From Lineus longissimus (lineage: Eukaryota; Nemertea; Pilidiophora; Heteronemertea; Lineidae): DNA of 64,000 bases. Of the stretch, positions 11,847-21,065 are shown piece after piece; the stretch's first letter is position 1; each line of letters opens with the position of its first letter. The notes beneath the pieces were generated by a model. The model was not told the origin of the DNA. It saw nothing but the letters and a program-made list of their open reading frames with translations, and made no database searches. A program made the translations under genes and the position numbers. The stretch lies in contig NC_088320.1 in NCBI RefSeq assembly GCF_910592395.1, positions 10,480,001 to 10,544,000 on the forward strand, in the 5' to 3' direction.

Positions 11847-14690
11847 ATGACAGACAATCTTGAAATAAGCGCTGTCAAGGCGTTTGATATGAGCGGTGAT
11901 CCAAACACACTGGGTACAAAATGGCTAAAATGGCGCCGTGGATTTCAATACTACGTAGATGCGAAGGCGATTACAGCCGATGCCCGCAAGTGTTCGTTGC
12001 TTCTCCACTGTGCGGGGGAGGCAGTCCAAGATCTTTTTGAGACCCTTACAGACCCTGGCCCAGCCGTTACGGTGGATGCTGACGGCCGTGCTGTAGCTGA
12101 TCGGGCTACCAACTATGAGAAGGCATTACGTACACTAAATGCACACTTCGTACACAAGGTTAACGAACCATACGAAAGACATGTGTTTCGGGCTATGCAG
12201 CAGGAAGCAGACGAAACTGTGGATCAATTCGTGGCAAGGCTGCGTAGACAGGCACAGTTTTGTAACTTTACTAACGTTGATGCGGATATTCGGGATCAGG
12301 TTATCGATAAATGTAAGTCATCCAAACTTCGTAGGAAACTCCTAGAAAAAGTTGATCTGACTCTAAAGCAAGCACAGGACTTGGCAAGAGCTCTGGAAGC
12401 GGTCGATTACCAAATGAGGTCAATGGACCTAGGCACTAGTGAAAAAGCTGACTCAAGTGCAAGCTCTAGTGCTGACTCTGTAAATCGTGTTTCACACTCG
12501 TCCAAGAGGGGGAGTGCCAGTGGCGGCAAGCCCAAGCATGATTACAGAGGGCCCAAAGGTGGTCCAAAAGGGCAGAAGAAAGGCAAATGTTATCGTTGTG
12601 GCAACGAAGGTCACTTTGGTAAAGATGATTGTTGTCCTGCTAAAAATGTAGAATGTCGCAAATGTGAAAAGATGGGACATTTCGCCAAGGTTTGCAGAAC
12701 AAAGCAAGGCCACAAGAAGCAGTATCACGTGACTGAGTCCAAACGGGATTCAGCTGACGAGGAGCTGTATTCGATATATTCGGCGAGAGATTCAAGTTCA
12801 GAAATTCAGGTCGATGTTGGTGTGTCAGGCAAAAATGTGCAATTCACCGTCGACACTGCCGCATCAGTGTCAGTCATTCCGCATGAGTTATATCAGGAAA
12901 AATTCAAGGATGTGTTGCCATTGTCTCCAACCAATGTGAAATTGAAAAGCTATTCCGGTGATGAAATTCCAGTCATGGGCGAATTTAAGGTCGAGGTTTG
13001 CTACAATGGGCAAACGGCTTCGCTCCCTCTGTACGTCACCAAAGGCGAAAGAGTAGCATTGTTTGGGCGCAATTGGCTTAGTGTGATCAAGCTAGATTGG
13101 CATCGTTTGTTCAGTGTGATGTCACTCACAAGTGATCCTGAAATTCAGAAAGTGTTAGATAAGTACCCTCATGTGTTCTCAAATGAGATGGGTACCATCC
13201 GTGGCTACAAGGCCGATATTCGCTTGAAAGAATCATGTAGTCCGGTGTTCAAGAAAGCTAGGCCTGTTCCATATGCTCTAAGGGAGAAAGTAGGCCTAGA
13301 GTTAGATAGATTAGAGAAAGCGGGTGTGTTGGAAAAATGTACCACAAGTGAATGGGCATCACCCATTGTTGTTGTACCTAAAAGTGATGGACAGATTAGG
13401 ATCTGCGGAGACTATAAAGTGACAATAAATCCGCTGATAGAGGATAATGCGTATCCATTACCAACCTCAGAGGACTTGTTTGCAACGCTAGCCGGTAGTG
13501 AGGTATTCTCAAAGATTGACCTCAGCCATGCATACCAACAGTTGGAATTGACGGAGAATTCGAGGGAACTCTGTACTATAAATACGCATCAGGGATTATA
13601 TAGATACAGAAAACTACCATTCGGGATTAAATCAGCGCCCTCTATATTCCAATCCGTGATTGATAGAATCCTAGGAAACCAGAAGGGTGTGGCAAGCATT
13701 CTCGATGACATTCTCATTGGGACCAAGATTCCCGAGCACGTGGATAGCCTGGACACAGTGCTAAAGCAGTTGGCAGATCACAATGTGGTTGCCAAAAGAC
13801 CTAAATGCAAATTCAAAGTTCCAGAAGTGTCCTACTTTGGACATATGATAAACGCTGAAGGTCGCGCATGCATGAAAGACAAGGTTGATGCAATTCTGAA
13901 TGCGAGAAAACCGGAGAATGTATCCGAACTGCGTACATTTCTAGGGATCGTGGGGTATTATGGGTCGTTCATACCCAATATGTCGACCAAGTTCGCCCCG
14001 CTATACAGGTTGTTGCGCAATGATACTCCCTGGCAGTGGTCTCATGAGTGTGATGAGGCGCTGCAAAGTGTTAAAGACGAACTGACTAGTGATCGTATCT
14101 TGGTTCATTACGACCCTGCTAAGCCTCTCATCTTAGCTACCGATGCTTCGCCCACAGGAGTTGGAGCTTTGATTTCGCACCGCATGGAAGATGGATCCGA
14201 GAGACCGATAGCTTTTGCGTCGCGATCATTGACCGATAGCGAGCGTAATTATGCGCAAATTGAAAAAGAGGGACTTGGAATCATTTATGGAGTTAAGAAA
14301 TTCCATAAATATTTGTATGGCAGAAAATTCGAGTTGATTACAGATCATGAGCCATTGACTACCATATTTGGACCAAAGACTGGGGTACCGACCCTAGCTG
14401 CGCTCAGATTGCAGAGATGGGCTCTGATACTAATGGCCTATTACCGTCGATCAAAGGATCATGCAAATGCTGATATGTTGTCGCGCTTCCCAGTAGATGA
14501 CTGTCAAACTGCTACTGAGTTGAAAATCAACTATTTCAGTATGGTTGATGAACTACCAGTTTCTGCGGAGGACATTAGTGAGCAAACTAGGAAAGATCCG
14601 ATCTTGTCACGTGTGTATCACTATGTCATGCATGGATGGCCAGACCAAGGGAAAGATCCGGATAGTCGAGTATTGGAAACGTCGAGATGA
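11847..14690 (+). CDS. Gypsy Gag-protease-reverse transcriptase-RNase H polyprotein
   Basis: The 947-codon frame starts at the first ATG, 16 bp after the primer-binding site. Residues 1-200 are the Gag core. Two CCHC zinc knuckles lie at about 248-262 (the first with one extra residue before the last Cys) and 270-283. The aspartic protease motif FTVDTAAS lies near 334-341. The reverse transcriptase spans about 465-650, with catalytic Asp in KIDLSHAY and the DD pair in ILDD (13,698-13,709). RNase H begins at ATDAS near 764. The residue before LDD is Ile where Tyr or Phe is usual. The frame runs out after HGWPDQGKDP; integrase lies in the next frame. Confidence 0.93.
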   Translation: MTDNLEISAVKAFDMSGDPNTLGTKWLKWRRGFQYYVDAKAITADARKCSLLLHCAGEAVQDLFETLTDPGPAVTVDADGRAVADRATNYEKALRTLNAHFVHKVNEPYERHVFRAMQQEADETVDQFVARLRRQAQFCNFTNVDADIRDQVIDKCKSSKLRRKLLEKVDLTLKQAQDLARALEAVDYQMRSMDLGTSEKADSSASSSADSVNRVSHSSKRGSASGGKPKHDYRGPKGGPKGQKKGKCYRCGNEGHFGKDDCCPAKNVECRKCEKMGHFAKVCRTKQGHKKQYHVTESKRDSADEELYSIYSARDSSSEIQVDVGVSGKNVQFTVDTAASVSVIPHELYQEKFKDVLPLSPTNVKLKSYSGDEIPVMGEFKVEVCYNGQTASLPLYVTKGERVALFGRNWLSVIKLDWHRLFSVMSLTSDPEIQKVLDKYPHVFSNEMGTIRGYKADIRLKESCSPVFKKARPVPYALREKVGLELDRLEKAGVLEKCTTSEWASPIVVVPKSDGQIRICGDYKVTINPLIEDNAYPLPTSEDLFATLAGSEVFSKIDLSHAYQQLELTENSRELCTINTHQGLYRYRKLPFGIKSAPSIFQSVIDRILGNQKGVASILDDILIGTKIPEHVDSLDTVLKQLADHNVVAKRPKCKFKVPEVSYFGHMINAEGRACMKDKVDAILNARKPENVSELRTFLGIVGYYGSFIPNMSTKFAPLYRLLRNDTPWQWSHECDEALQSVKDELTSDRILVHYDPAKPLILATDASPTGVGALISHRMEDGSERPIAFASRSLTDSERNYAQIEKEGLGIIYGVKKFHKYLYGRKFELITDHEPLTTIFGPKTGVPTLAALRLQRWALILMAYYRRSKDHANADMLSRFPVDDCQTATELKINYFSMVDELPVSAEDISEQTRKDPILSRVYHYVMHGWPDQGKDPDSRVLETSR

Positions 14691-15921
14691 ACTTTCCGCG
14701 GACCAAGGCTGTCTGCTATGGGGAATTCGCGTGGTGATTCCGCCTAAGTTCCGTAGTCGCTTGTTAAAGGAGCTACATCATGAAAATTTTGGGATGGTTC
14801 GCATGAAAGCGATGGCAAGAAGTTATCTATGGTATCCTGGTATCGATGTGGATATCGAAGCACTGGTTAAATCCTGTGACGCGTGTCTTGCTTTCCAAAG
14901 CAACCCAGGACCAGTACCATTGATTCCATGGCCATACCCAACCAAGTTTTGGGAACGTGTGCATATTGACTTTGGATACCTTGAACAGTTGAACTATTTG
15001 CTGCTAGTTGATGCTCATAGCAAATGGGTTGAGATTGAACTGATGTATCAGAACACCACTGCTGAGAAAACCGTTGATGTCTTACGCAGTTGGTTCGCGC
15101 GCTTCGGTCTACCGATAGCATGCGTTTCTGATAACGGCCCTCAATTCATATCGCAGGTGTTCGAAGATTTCTGTAGCAGAAATGGGATTAAGCACACACT
15201 CTCACCCCCATACCACCCTCAGACAAACGGGGCTGCTGAGAACATTGTCAAGGAAGCAAAGAAGGCTTTCAAGAAACATTACTATGCAGAAAGGAAGGGT
15301 TCAGAACCCAAATTGTCGGCGAAGCAACGCGTCGATGATTTTCTTCTTACATACCGCAGTACACCGCATTGTACAACGGGTCAGTCGCCCGCTGACCTAG
15401 TTCTGAAACGTGGACTTAGAACCCGTTTTTCTATCCTCAGACCAGACTTGAACAAGTCTGTGACTCAGAAGCAGCAGAAGATGGTGGACATTCATGATCA
15501 ACGTGGAGTGAAAATGCGTACATTCAGTCAAAACGAGGTCGTGCGCGTTAAGAATACGAGGGGAGGAGGAAATGTGAAATGGCTCCCTGGTAAAGTGGTG
15601 AAAGTGCTTGGACCACAGTCATATGTCGTTCGCGTTGGATCTCGCAACCGCTATGTTCATGTTGATCATTTGCAGGAAAGTGGCGAAACTGAACCTGCAA
15701 GGTTAGAGTCTGAAGGACCGCCGCCCGCTCCTATTGTGGAAGTTGTGTCACCCGATCCTGTGGACACTCCTACTCCGGGTTCTTCTGTTGGTAGTGCATT
15801 GGCACCGTTATCTAACCCCAATGGGTTAAACGAGCGTTCTGAGGTTGGTGGAACTTCTCCAAGATACCCAAGACGAGCAAACCGGAAAGGACCAGACAGA
15901 CTGATTGAAAGTCATGGGTGA
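14660..15921 (+). CDS. Gypsy integrase (displaced by one frameshift)
   Basis: The open frame extends back to 14,545, but homologous protein begins at EYWKRRDELS (about 14,669), so a one-base indel near 14,660-14,670 separates it from RNase H. It has an HHCC zinc-binding domain (LKELHHENFG...SCDACL) and a DDE core: D in VHIDFG, D in VSDNGPQF, E in AAENIVK. A C-terminal SH3-like tail (WLPGKVVKVLGPQSYVV) follows, then a proline-rich end. It would insert element cDNA into host DNA. The domain itself looks undamaged. A programmed shift is unlikely because gag and pol are already fused. Confidence 0.93.
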
Positions 15922-15967
15922 GAGTAGTGACACTCACTAACAGTCGATAGGTTTGTTATGATCATGT

Positions 15968-16246
15968 GTGTTTTCAGAGTTTGTTGATAATCACTGTGTA
16001 AGTTGGGACATTGGGCATCTTACAGTTCTGATTATGTTGGTAACAGTTTTGAAACTGAGGATCATAGCCTCTGTTAGTAGTCATGTGTTGTATGTGTTTT
16101 ACCCAGGTATATTTCGGGTATTTGGTTTTGATACGTTTATAAAGAACACTGTACTAAGTTCCAGGTACAAGGTAATTTCAAGAGACTTTAGAGATATCAT
16201 TGAGTACGGTAATTTGAGACAACGATGTGAGCATTGGTTGGACTGA
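15968..16246 (+). CDS. Small unidentified reading frame between gypsy pol and 3' LTR
   Basis: The 92-codon frame has a hydrophobic stretch (LTVLIMLVTVLKL, residues 18-30) and a second weaker one. It sits where some gypsy elements carry an env-like or accessory gene. There is no signal peptide, cysteine pattern or known motif, so it may be a chance frame in the 3' untranslated region. Confidence 0.2.
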   Translation: MFSEFVDNHCVSWDIGHLTVLIMLVTVLKLRIIASVSSHVLYVFYPGIFRVFGFDTFIKNTVLSSRYKVISRDFRDIIEYGNLRQRCEHWLD

Positions 16247-16267
16247 TGTTTGCTTGTAGTAGGTCTT

Positions 16268-16280
16268 TAGGAGGGAGGAA
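16268..16280 (+). promoter_or_regulatory. Polypurine tract of the gypsy element
   Basis: The purine run AGGAGGGAGGAA immediately precedes the 3' LTR and would prime plus-strand DNA synthesis. Confidence 0.85.
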
Positions 16281-16460
16281 TGTAGTGTACTGAGAGCTGT
16301 TCATAATTGGCGCCTTGTATCTTGTTGTCCCTACTGCGGCTGCGCAGTAATAATAAAGTTGTTACATGATGGCTGACTTGCGAGTTCGGTCGAGTCTGTT
16401 CACGGTCCATCTAAAACCGATTTATCCGGCACTCAAAGGCGTCCCTGCCGTGATAATACA
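16281..16460 (+). repeat. 3' LTR of the gypsy element (180 bp)
   Basis: It matches the 5' LTR base for base by eye up to CCCTGCCG, lacks the following 14-15 bp, and ends GATAATACA. AATAAA lies at 16,352-16,357. Confidence 0.93.
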
Positions 16461-16657
16461 CTCGCCATCATTGACATTGACGTGCTAGCCAACTGCTTCT
16501 TCGGTCAACTGCCATGATGGCATCATTCTAACTATATACCCCCCCCTCACCACCACCACCATCCCCCCCCCCCCCCACCACCACCACCACCCGAGTCTTC
16601 TCGCTCACCAGCCCTATTAACGAAGAGCTCCCTATCAAGGCCTGAGCCTTCCTCATA
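16461..16657 (+). repeat. Macrosatellite unit 4, right part
   Basis: It continues unit 4 after the gypsy element, beginning with the CTCGC duplication. C-rich and CCA-rich low-complexity tracts (16,540-16,592) are expanded relative to other units. Confidence 0.85.
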
Positions 16658-18030
16658 TTAGGGAGCTCTTGAGCTAGCTTTATGGTTAGAGTCGAATGTG
16701 TGTGTGTATACCGTTAACGAAAAAAACTTGACCAGGTTGACCGGAACCAGTAAACCTCTGCACCCAGGTGACATTTTTGCACGCGAATCGTATACGCTAA
16801 TGCACAGCAATTTACCTGGGGAGAGATTTTCTTTTTCCAAACATATCAGCGGGACGCTACGATGTTTACGCAGAGAAGCCGCTGTTCGGTTTAAGATTTC
16901 GTCAAAACAGGGCCGAATCAAAGTGTGACGATACCCTGGGGCGAATCGAAATGCATTAAACAACAATCTGCATCGATGCCAGAGATTATTTTTCTCTTTC
17001 CGCGAAGAAATCGTGCTTTGAACTGGCAAAATTCCGCAATAGATTTTCTGTCTGCTAACTTTTCTGCAGTACGCATGTGCACCAACATCATCGGTCCGGG
17101 GAGGCCCGTTTCGACGACGATTTCGTCAATATCATGGGGTGTTGGAAGCTGTCGACGGTCTGGTCCCATTTATAATGCAATAATCTTGAAAGTACATTGG
17201 TCTCAATGTCTATTTCCCCGTTTCTATGACAAAATCCTACCGTGAAACCTGAAACCACTCGTCCACAACACTAGCCATCTCAATTTTCCGTAGAAAGCGC
17301 ATGCGCACTAACTCAAACGCACGCGCTACCCTCAGGTCTCACTAGCCGGTGCGGAGGCCAGGCCTACCTGCCTCCAAAAATGATGCGACGTCATTTCATG
17401 CATACCCCTGTTCCAGCGGCTGTAGACTTTGCAGTACCTTACTCTCACACAAACCTATAAATTTCTCAATAGCTTGTCTCTTGTAGAATACATCTGACCA
17501 AGTTTCAACGCCGTCTAGACATACAGTCATGCACAGACTGATGTAGCACAATGCATGAGACACCCTGTATAACGCAAATTTGAAAGAATTTCACCTCTAT
17601 GCCTTATAACTTTAAGATTAACACCTGATCACCACTGGCTAGTGAGACCTCAAATTATTCAGGACAGGGGGGCGGCTAAAAATGCTTATCTCCGGGCAAA
17701 AATACCTATCCTTCTCCTGTTGTGTTTCAGTTTAGTTTTCCACATTCTCCCCACCTATTTTCTATACTCCGACAGCGTCTATTGGTTCAACTGCCATGAT
17801 GGCATCATTCCAACTATATCCCCCCTCTCCCAACCACGGACTACTCGCCATCATTGACATTGTGTGCTAGCCAACTGCTTCTTCGGTCAACTGGGCTAGC
17901 CAACTGCTTCTTCGGTCAACTGCCATGATGGCATCATCCTAACTATATACCCCCCCCCACCACCCGAGTCTTCTTGCTCACCAGCCCTAATAACGAAGAG
18001 CTCCCTATCAAGGCCCGAGCCTTCCTCATA
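16658..18030 (+). repeat. Macrosatellite unit 5
   Basis: This uninterrupted unit is about 1,373 bp. It has a ~50 bp deletion after the G tract and a small local duplication of GCTAGCCAACTGCTTCTTCGG near 17,866-17,920. Confidence 0.85.
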
Positions 18031-19040
18031 TTAGGGAGCTCTTGAGCGAGCTTTATGGTTAAGGGTCGAATGTGTGTGTGTATACCGTCAACGAAAAAAA
18101 CTTTACCCGGTTGACCGGAACCAGAAAACCTCCGCGCCCAGGTGACATTTTTGCACGCGAATCGTATACGCTAATGCACAGCATTTTACCTGGGGAGAGA
18201 TTTTCTTTTTCCAAACAATTCAGCGGGATGCTACCATGTTTTCGCAGAGAAGCCGCTGTTCGGTTGAAGATTTCGTCAAAACAGGGCCGAATCAAAGTGT
18301 AACGATACCCTGGGGCAAATCGAAATGCATTAAACAACAATCTGCATCGCTGCCAGAGATTATTTTTCTCTTTCCGCGAAAAAATCGTGCTTTGAACTGG
18401 CAAAATTCCGCAAAAGATTTTCCGTCTGCTAACTTTTCCGTAGTACGCACGCGCACCAACATGATCGGTCCGGGGCTGCCCGTTTCGACAACGATTTCAT
18501 CAATATCATGGGGTGTGGCAATATGTCGACGGTCTGGTCCCATTTATAATGCAATAATCTTGAAAGTACATTGGTCTCAATGTCTATTTCCCTGTTTCCA
18601 TGATAAAATCCTACCGTGAAACCTGAAACCACTCATCCACAACAGTAGCTTTTTCAATTTTCCGTAGAAAGCGCATGCGCACTAACTCAAACGCACGCGC
18701 TACCCTCAGGTCTCAATAGCCGGTGCGGAGGCCAGGCCTACCTTCCTCCAAAAATGACGTGATTTGGCAGTACACTTGGGTCTTGGGATTATTATGCTGA
18801 TCTCCGGGCAAAAATACCTATCCTTCTCCTGTTGTGTTTAGTTTCCCACATTCCCCCCACCTATTTTCTATACTGCGACAGCATCTATTGGGTCAACTGC
18901 CATGATGGCATCATCCTAACTATATACCCCCCTCTCCCAACCACCAACTACTCGCCACCATTGACATTGTGTGCTAGCCAACTGCTTCTTCAGTCAACTG
19001 CCATGATGGAATCATCCTAGCTATATACCCCCCCCCCCCC
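18031..19040 (+). repeat. Macrosatellite unit 6, internally deleted, array end
   Basis: It is typical to 18,765, where AAAATGACGTGATTTGGCAGTA jumps to CACTTGGGTCTTGGG, a loss of about 350-400 bp. It ends in a C-run and (CA)n at 19,028-19,056, after which unit similarity stops. Confidence 0.85.
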
Positions 19041-19451
19041 CCACACACACACACATCATATACTGTGGATACGACTTTTGAACATCCACTGGCATGGATT
19101 GCTGATGGAGGCATCACTGTCAATCTATATAAAATGTTCAAAACTTCATGTAAATTGTAGCAGTGGCTTTATTTGTGCATTTTATAAAAATATAGTTTTG
19201 AATCCTTGTTCTCTCAGAAAATTGCTCATGAAAATGTCCTTGCAATTGGGATAAAAGTTGTATGTGATTTGCGATATTTTTTAAATTTCAGTATCAGTTC
19301 ATATACTTCATTGACAAGATTTGGTCTTTGACAAGTGTTTGACTTGCTTATTGGTTTGTTATATCTTTCACTGGTCATACTTACAATATTCAACTGTCAG
19401 TGTATGGCTTCTATCATTTTTCAACACGTGATATTGCTTTGAAATATACCT
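19041..19451. other. Unassigned AT-rich spacer
   Basis: After a short (CA)n tract, I see no reading frame or repeat. It is flanking sequence between the macrosatellite and the tyrosine-recombinase element. Confidence 0.5.
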
Positions 19452-19733
19452 ATTCCAAGTGGTGCGCCATCACATGCATGTTATGCTGATAAGATTGGGG
19501 GATGTTGCGAATCGCAACTTGCACAACATGCAGAGAGAGCGCACTTGAGTCCCAAGCAGACAAGGGAGGGCGGGTTGGGTAAGATCACACTGTCCTTGGA
19601 ATAGAATCCCTCATCTGGAGCACAGTTTGTTCCTCTCCGACATCCGTTCGTCACATCCGTCCCTGTCGTGTTCCAAACAATAATGACATTGCCGCTCAGC
19701 TCACGTGCACATGACGTCACCCCACTTTGGAAA
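19452..19733 (-). repeat. A2-B2 terminal block of the tyrosine-recombinase element
   Basis: A2 (19,668-19,733) and B2 (19,452-19,513) are joined by 154 bp not found in A1 or B1. The outer ends, ATTCCAAGTGG and CCACTTTGGAAA, are imperfect inverted repeats. GAAATATACCT stands on both sides (19,441-19,451 and 19,730-19,740). Confidence 0.75.
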
Positions 19734-20142
19734 TATACCTGTGGCAAAGTCCATTGGTATCAATCTTGGGTGTGGTTTCCTGTTCCGTCCAGTGTGGAAA
19801 GGCCAAGTGTTAAACAAGCCACTCTCATACGAAGCGATATACGCTAGACTTAAATTCTACTTGCGCTCCCTTGGTATTGACGAGGGGGAAACCCCTCACA
19901 GCTTCAGAGGAGGTTGCGCAATATCTCTTCACGCAGCCACAGGTGATGGGAGGGACCTAGGCGCCGTGATGCAACATATTGGCTGGGCTTCAGAGGCATC
20001 AGCTAAGCATTATACCAGGGCAGATTGCTCTAACCAGACCCGTTTGAATGCCAGGCTTATGCACAATCTAAATATTGTTTCTCAGGCTGAACAGGATTTT
20101 ATCAATGAGAGAAGTCTACCAAATGCCTTACCACGTTCGTAA
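19734..20142 (+). pseudogene. Tyrosine recombinase, C-terminal half (inverted segment)
   Basis: The frame reads SIGINLGCGFLFRP ... ETPHSFRGG ... HIGWASEASAKHYTRA. It contains the catalytic HxxR box (HSFR, 19,897-19,908), the later His, and the nucleophile-region Tyr of DIRS/Ngaro recombinases, ending at a natural stop. It lacks its N-terminal half, which lies at 20,528-21,065 on the opposite strand, so the catalytic core is divided. The apparent ATG at 19,705 belongs to the A2 repeat, not to the protein. The enzyme would integrate circular element DNA without a DDE integrase. Confidence 0.85.
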
Positions 20143-20463
20143 TTTCTCGAGTATAGGCCTGGGTATCCGGTGTCATGCAGTTATACAGGCTACCCACAGT
20201 CAAGATTAATACGGTCTCTGGAGCAGTAATTGCATGCAGTCTTCCTAGGCAGTCCAGTACATATATATATAGAGCAGTTGTAATTCTATTTTGTGTTAAA
20301 ACCTATTTCGTAATAAAGCCAAAATATAGTTGATTTACTTGTTTCCTGTTTTTCTATGCTTTGTTTATATGTATGAGTTTGGGGATGAGTTTGGGATAAA
20401 ACTCTGTATAAAACACGCATACCTGCTGGGCAGGGGTTAGCGTAGTCAGTCTGTGTGGGTGGA
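20143..20463 (+). other. 3' untranslated region of the recombinase segment
   Basis: It follows the recombinase stop codon in the inverted orientation. A polyadenylation signal AATAAA lies at 20,312-20,317. It leads directly into repeat B1 (20,464-20,525), so coding end, signal and terminal repeat are collinear within the inverted block. Confidence 0.65.
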
Positions 20464-20525
20464 GATTCGCAACATCCCCCAATCTTATCAGCATAACATG
20501 CATGTGATGGCGCACCACTTGGAAT
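20464..20525 (+). repeat. Repeat B1 (inverted copy of B2)
   Basis: The 62 bp are the exact reverse complement of 19,452-19,513 by eye. Its end CCACTTGGAAT abuts the recombinase N-terminal segment. Confidence 0.85.
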
Positions 20526-20527
20526 AG

Positions 20528-21065
20528 AAAAATACCTTTCTATAGCCTCCACTGGGCATAAAGATTTGTCCTGACACCTTAGAACCGAGAAAACCTTGGG
20601 CCTATCAATTCTGGCTGTTTTACCCCAGGTGTGCCTGATAAGGAAGCCCTCATGGTTTGGGAGTTCCTTCAGTTCTTGACAGAGCATCAGTCCAAGATCG
20701 TGGGACCGGTCGCCTCAAAAAAATAAAAGCTTGAATAGGGCCTGGTCTCTAGCAAAGATAAATGATTCGGAAGATTCCGATTCTGATTCCAAGTGACGCT
20801 CTAAGTAGAGCGCCAACAACCTTAGCTTCGATATGAAAATGGGTTTGGCCTGTTTGGAGGTCACATGAGCCTTGCTCTGTTCCACTTTGACTTGTTTCTG
20901 ATAAATGGATATATCCTCGGAGATAGCCGGGTTACCAAGGATCTGACCCCAGGGGTGGCATCTACCCAAAGCTATGAAGATGGATTTCATCTGGGAGATT
21001 TTACTTACAACTGTGTTATAAGCCAAACGTAGAGGGCATGCGCAAAGAGGTTTCAGGTCTGTCAT
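20528..21065 (-). pseudogene. Tyrosine recombinase, N-terminal half
   Basis: Transcribed leftwards: ...QAKPIFISKLRLLALYLERH ... FIFARDQALFKLLFF, then an in-frame TGA (20,715-20,717), then GDRSHDLG ... HTWGKTARIDRPKVFSV ... CPVEAIERYF. The ARDQA-(F/L)FK-LFF-GDR block is characteristic of DIRS/Ngaro recombinases. Protein homology stops at ERYF-S-I, where B1 begins; the remaining codons run into repeat sequence. The TGA replaces a conserved serine position between FF and GDR. Confidence 0.85.

Larger units (their letters stand above)
11620..16460 (+). mobile_element. Ty3/gypsy LTR retrotransposon, nearly intact, nested in macrosatellite unit 4
   Basis: Two LTRs (11,620-11,813 and 16,281-16,460) begin TG and end CA. 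They are flanked by a 5-bp target duplication CTCGC (11,615-11,619 and 16,461-16,465). Order: LTR, primer-binding site, gag-protease-RT-RNase H, integrase, polypurine tract, LTR. The LTRs are identical by eye except for a 14-15 bp deletion near the end of the 3' LTR, so the insertion is young. One frameshift separates RNase H from integrase. Confidence 0.95.
1629..19040 (+). repeat. Tandem macrosatellite array, six units of about 1.38 kb
   Basis: Head-to-tail units begin with TTAGGGAGCTC-like sequence at 1,629, 7,605, 8,982, 10,390, 16,658 and 18,031. Corrected for insertions, unit lengths are about 1,377-1,422 bp; the last is truncated. Unit order: GT-rich start, a ~380 bp stretch open on both strands, CpG-rich GCGCATGCGC, a G8-10 tract, and two copies of GCCATGATGGCATCATCC about 105 bp apart. 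Units meet at an inverted repeat (GAGCTCCCTA...TAGGGAGCTC) enclosing AAGGCCTGAGCCTT, able to form a cruciform. The array hosts a LINE and a gypsy element. I recognise no gene family in the unit. Confidence 0.9.

Noticed and set aside
1629-19040. rDNA, 5S, U-snRNA or histone cluster explanation for the tandem array
   Set aside because: Compared by eye with 5S, U1, U2, U4, U5 and U6 landmark sequences. No match; no histone-like frame.
19452-19733. Independent MITE with an 11-bp target duplication (GAAATATACCT)
   Set aside because: The block consists of the element's own A2 and B2 repeats in the order expected for a split-repeat retrotransposon, so it is better read as that element's terminus. 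The flanking 11-mer partly overlaps A2.
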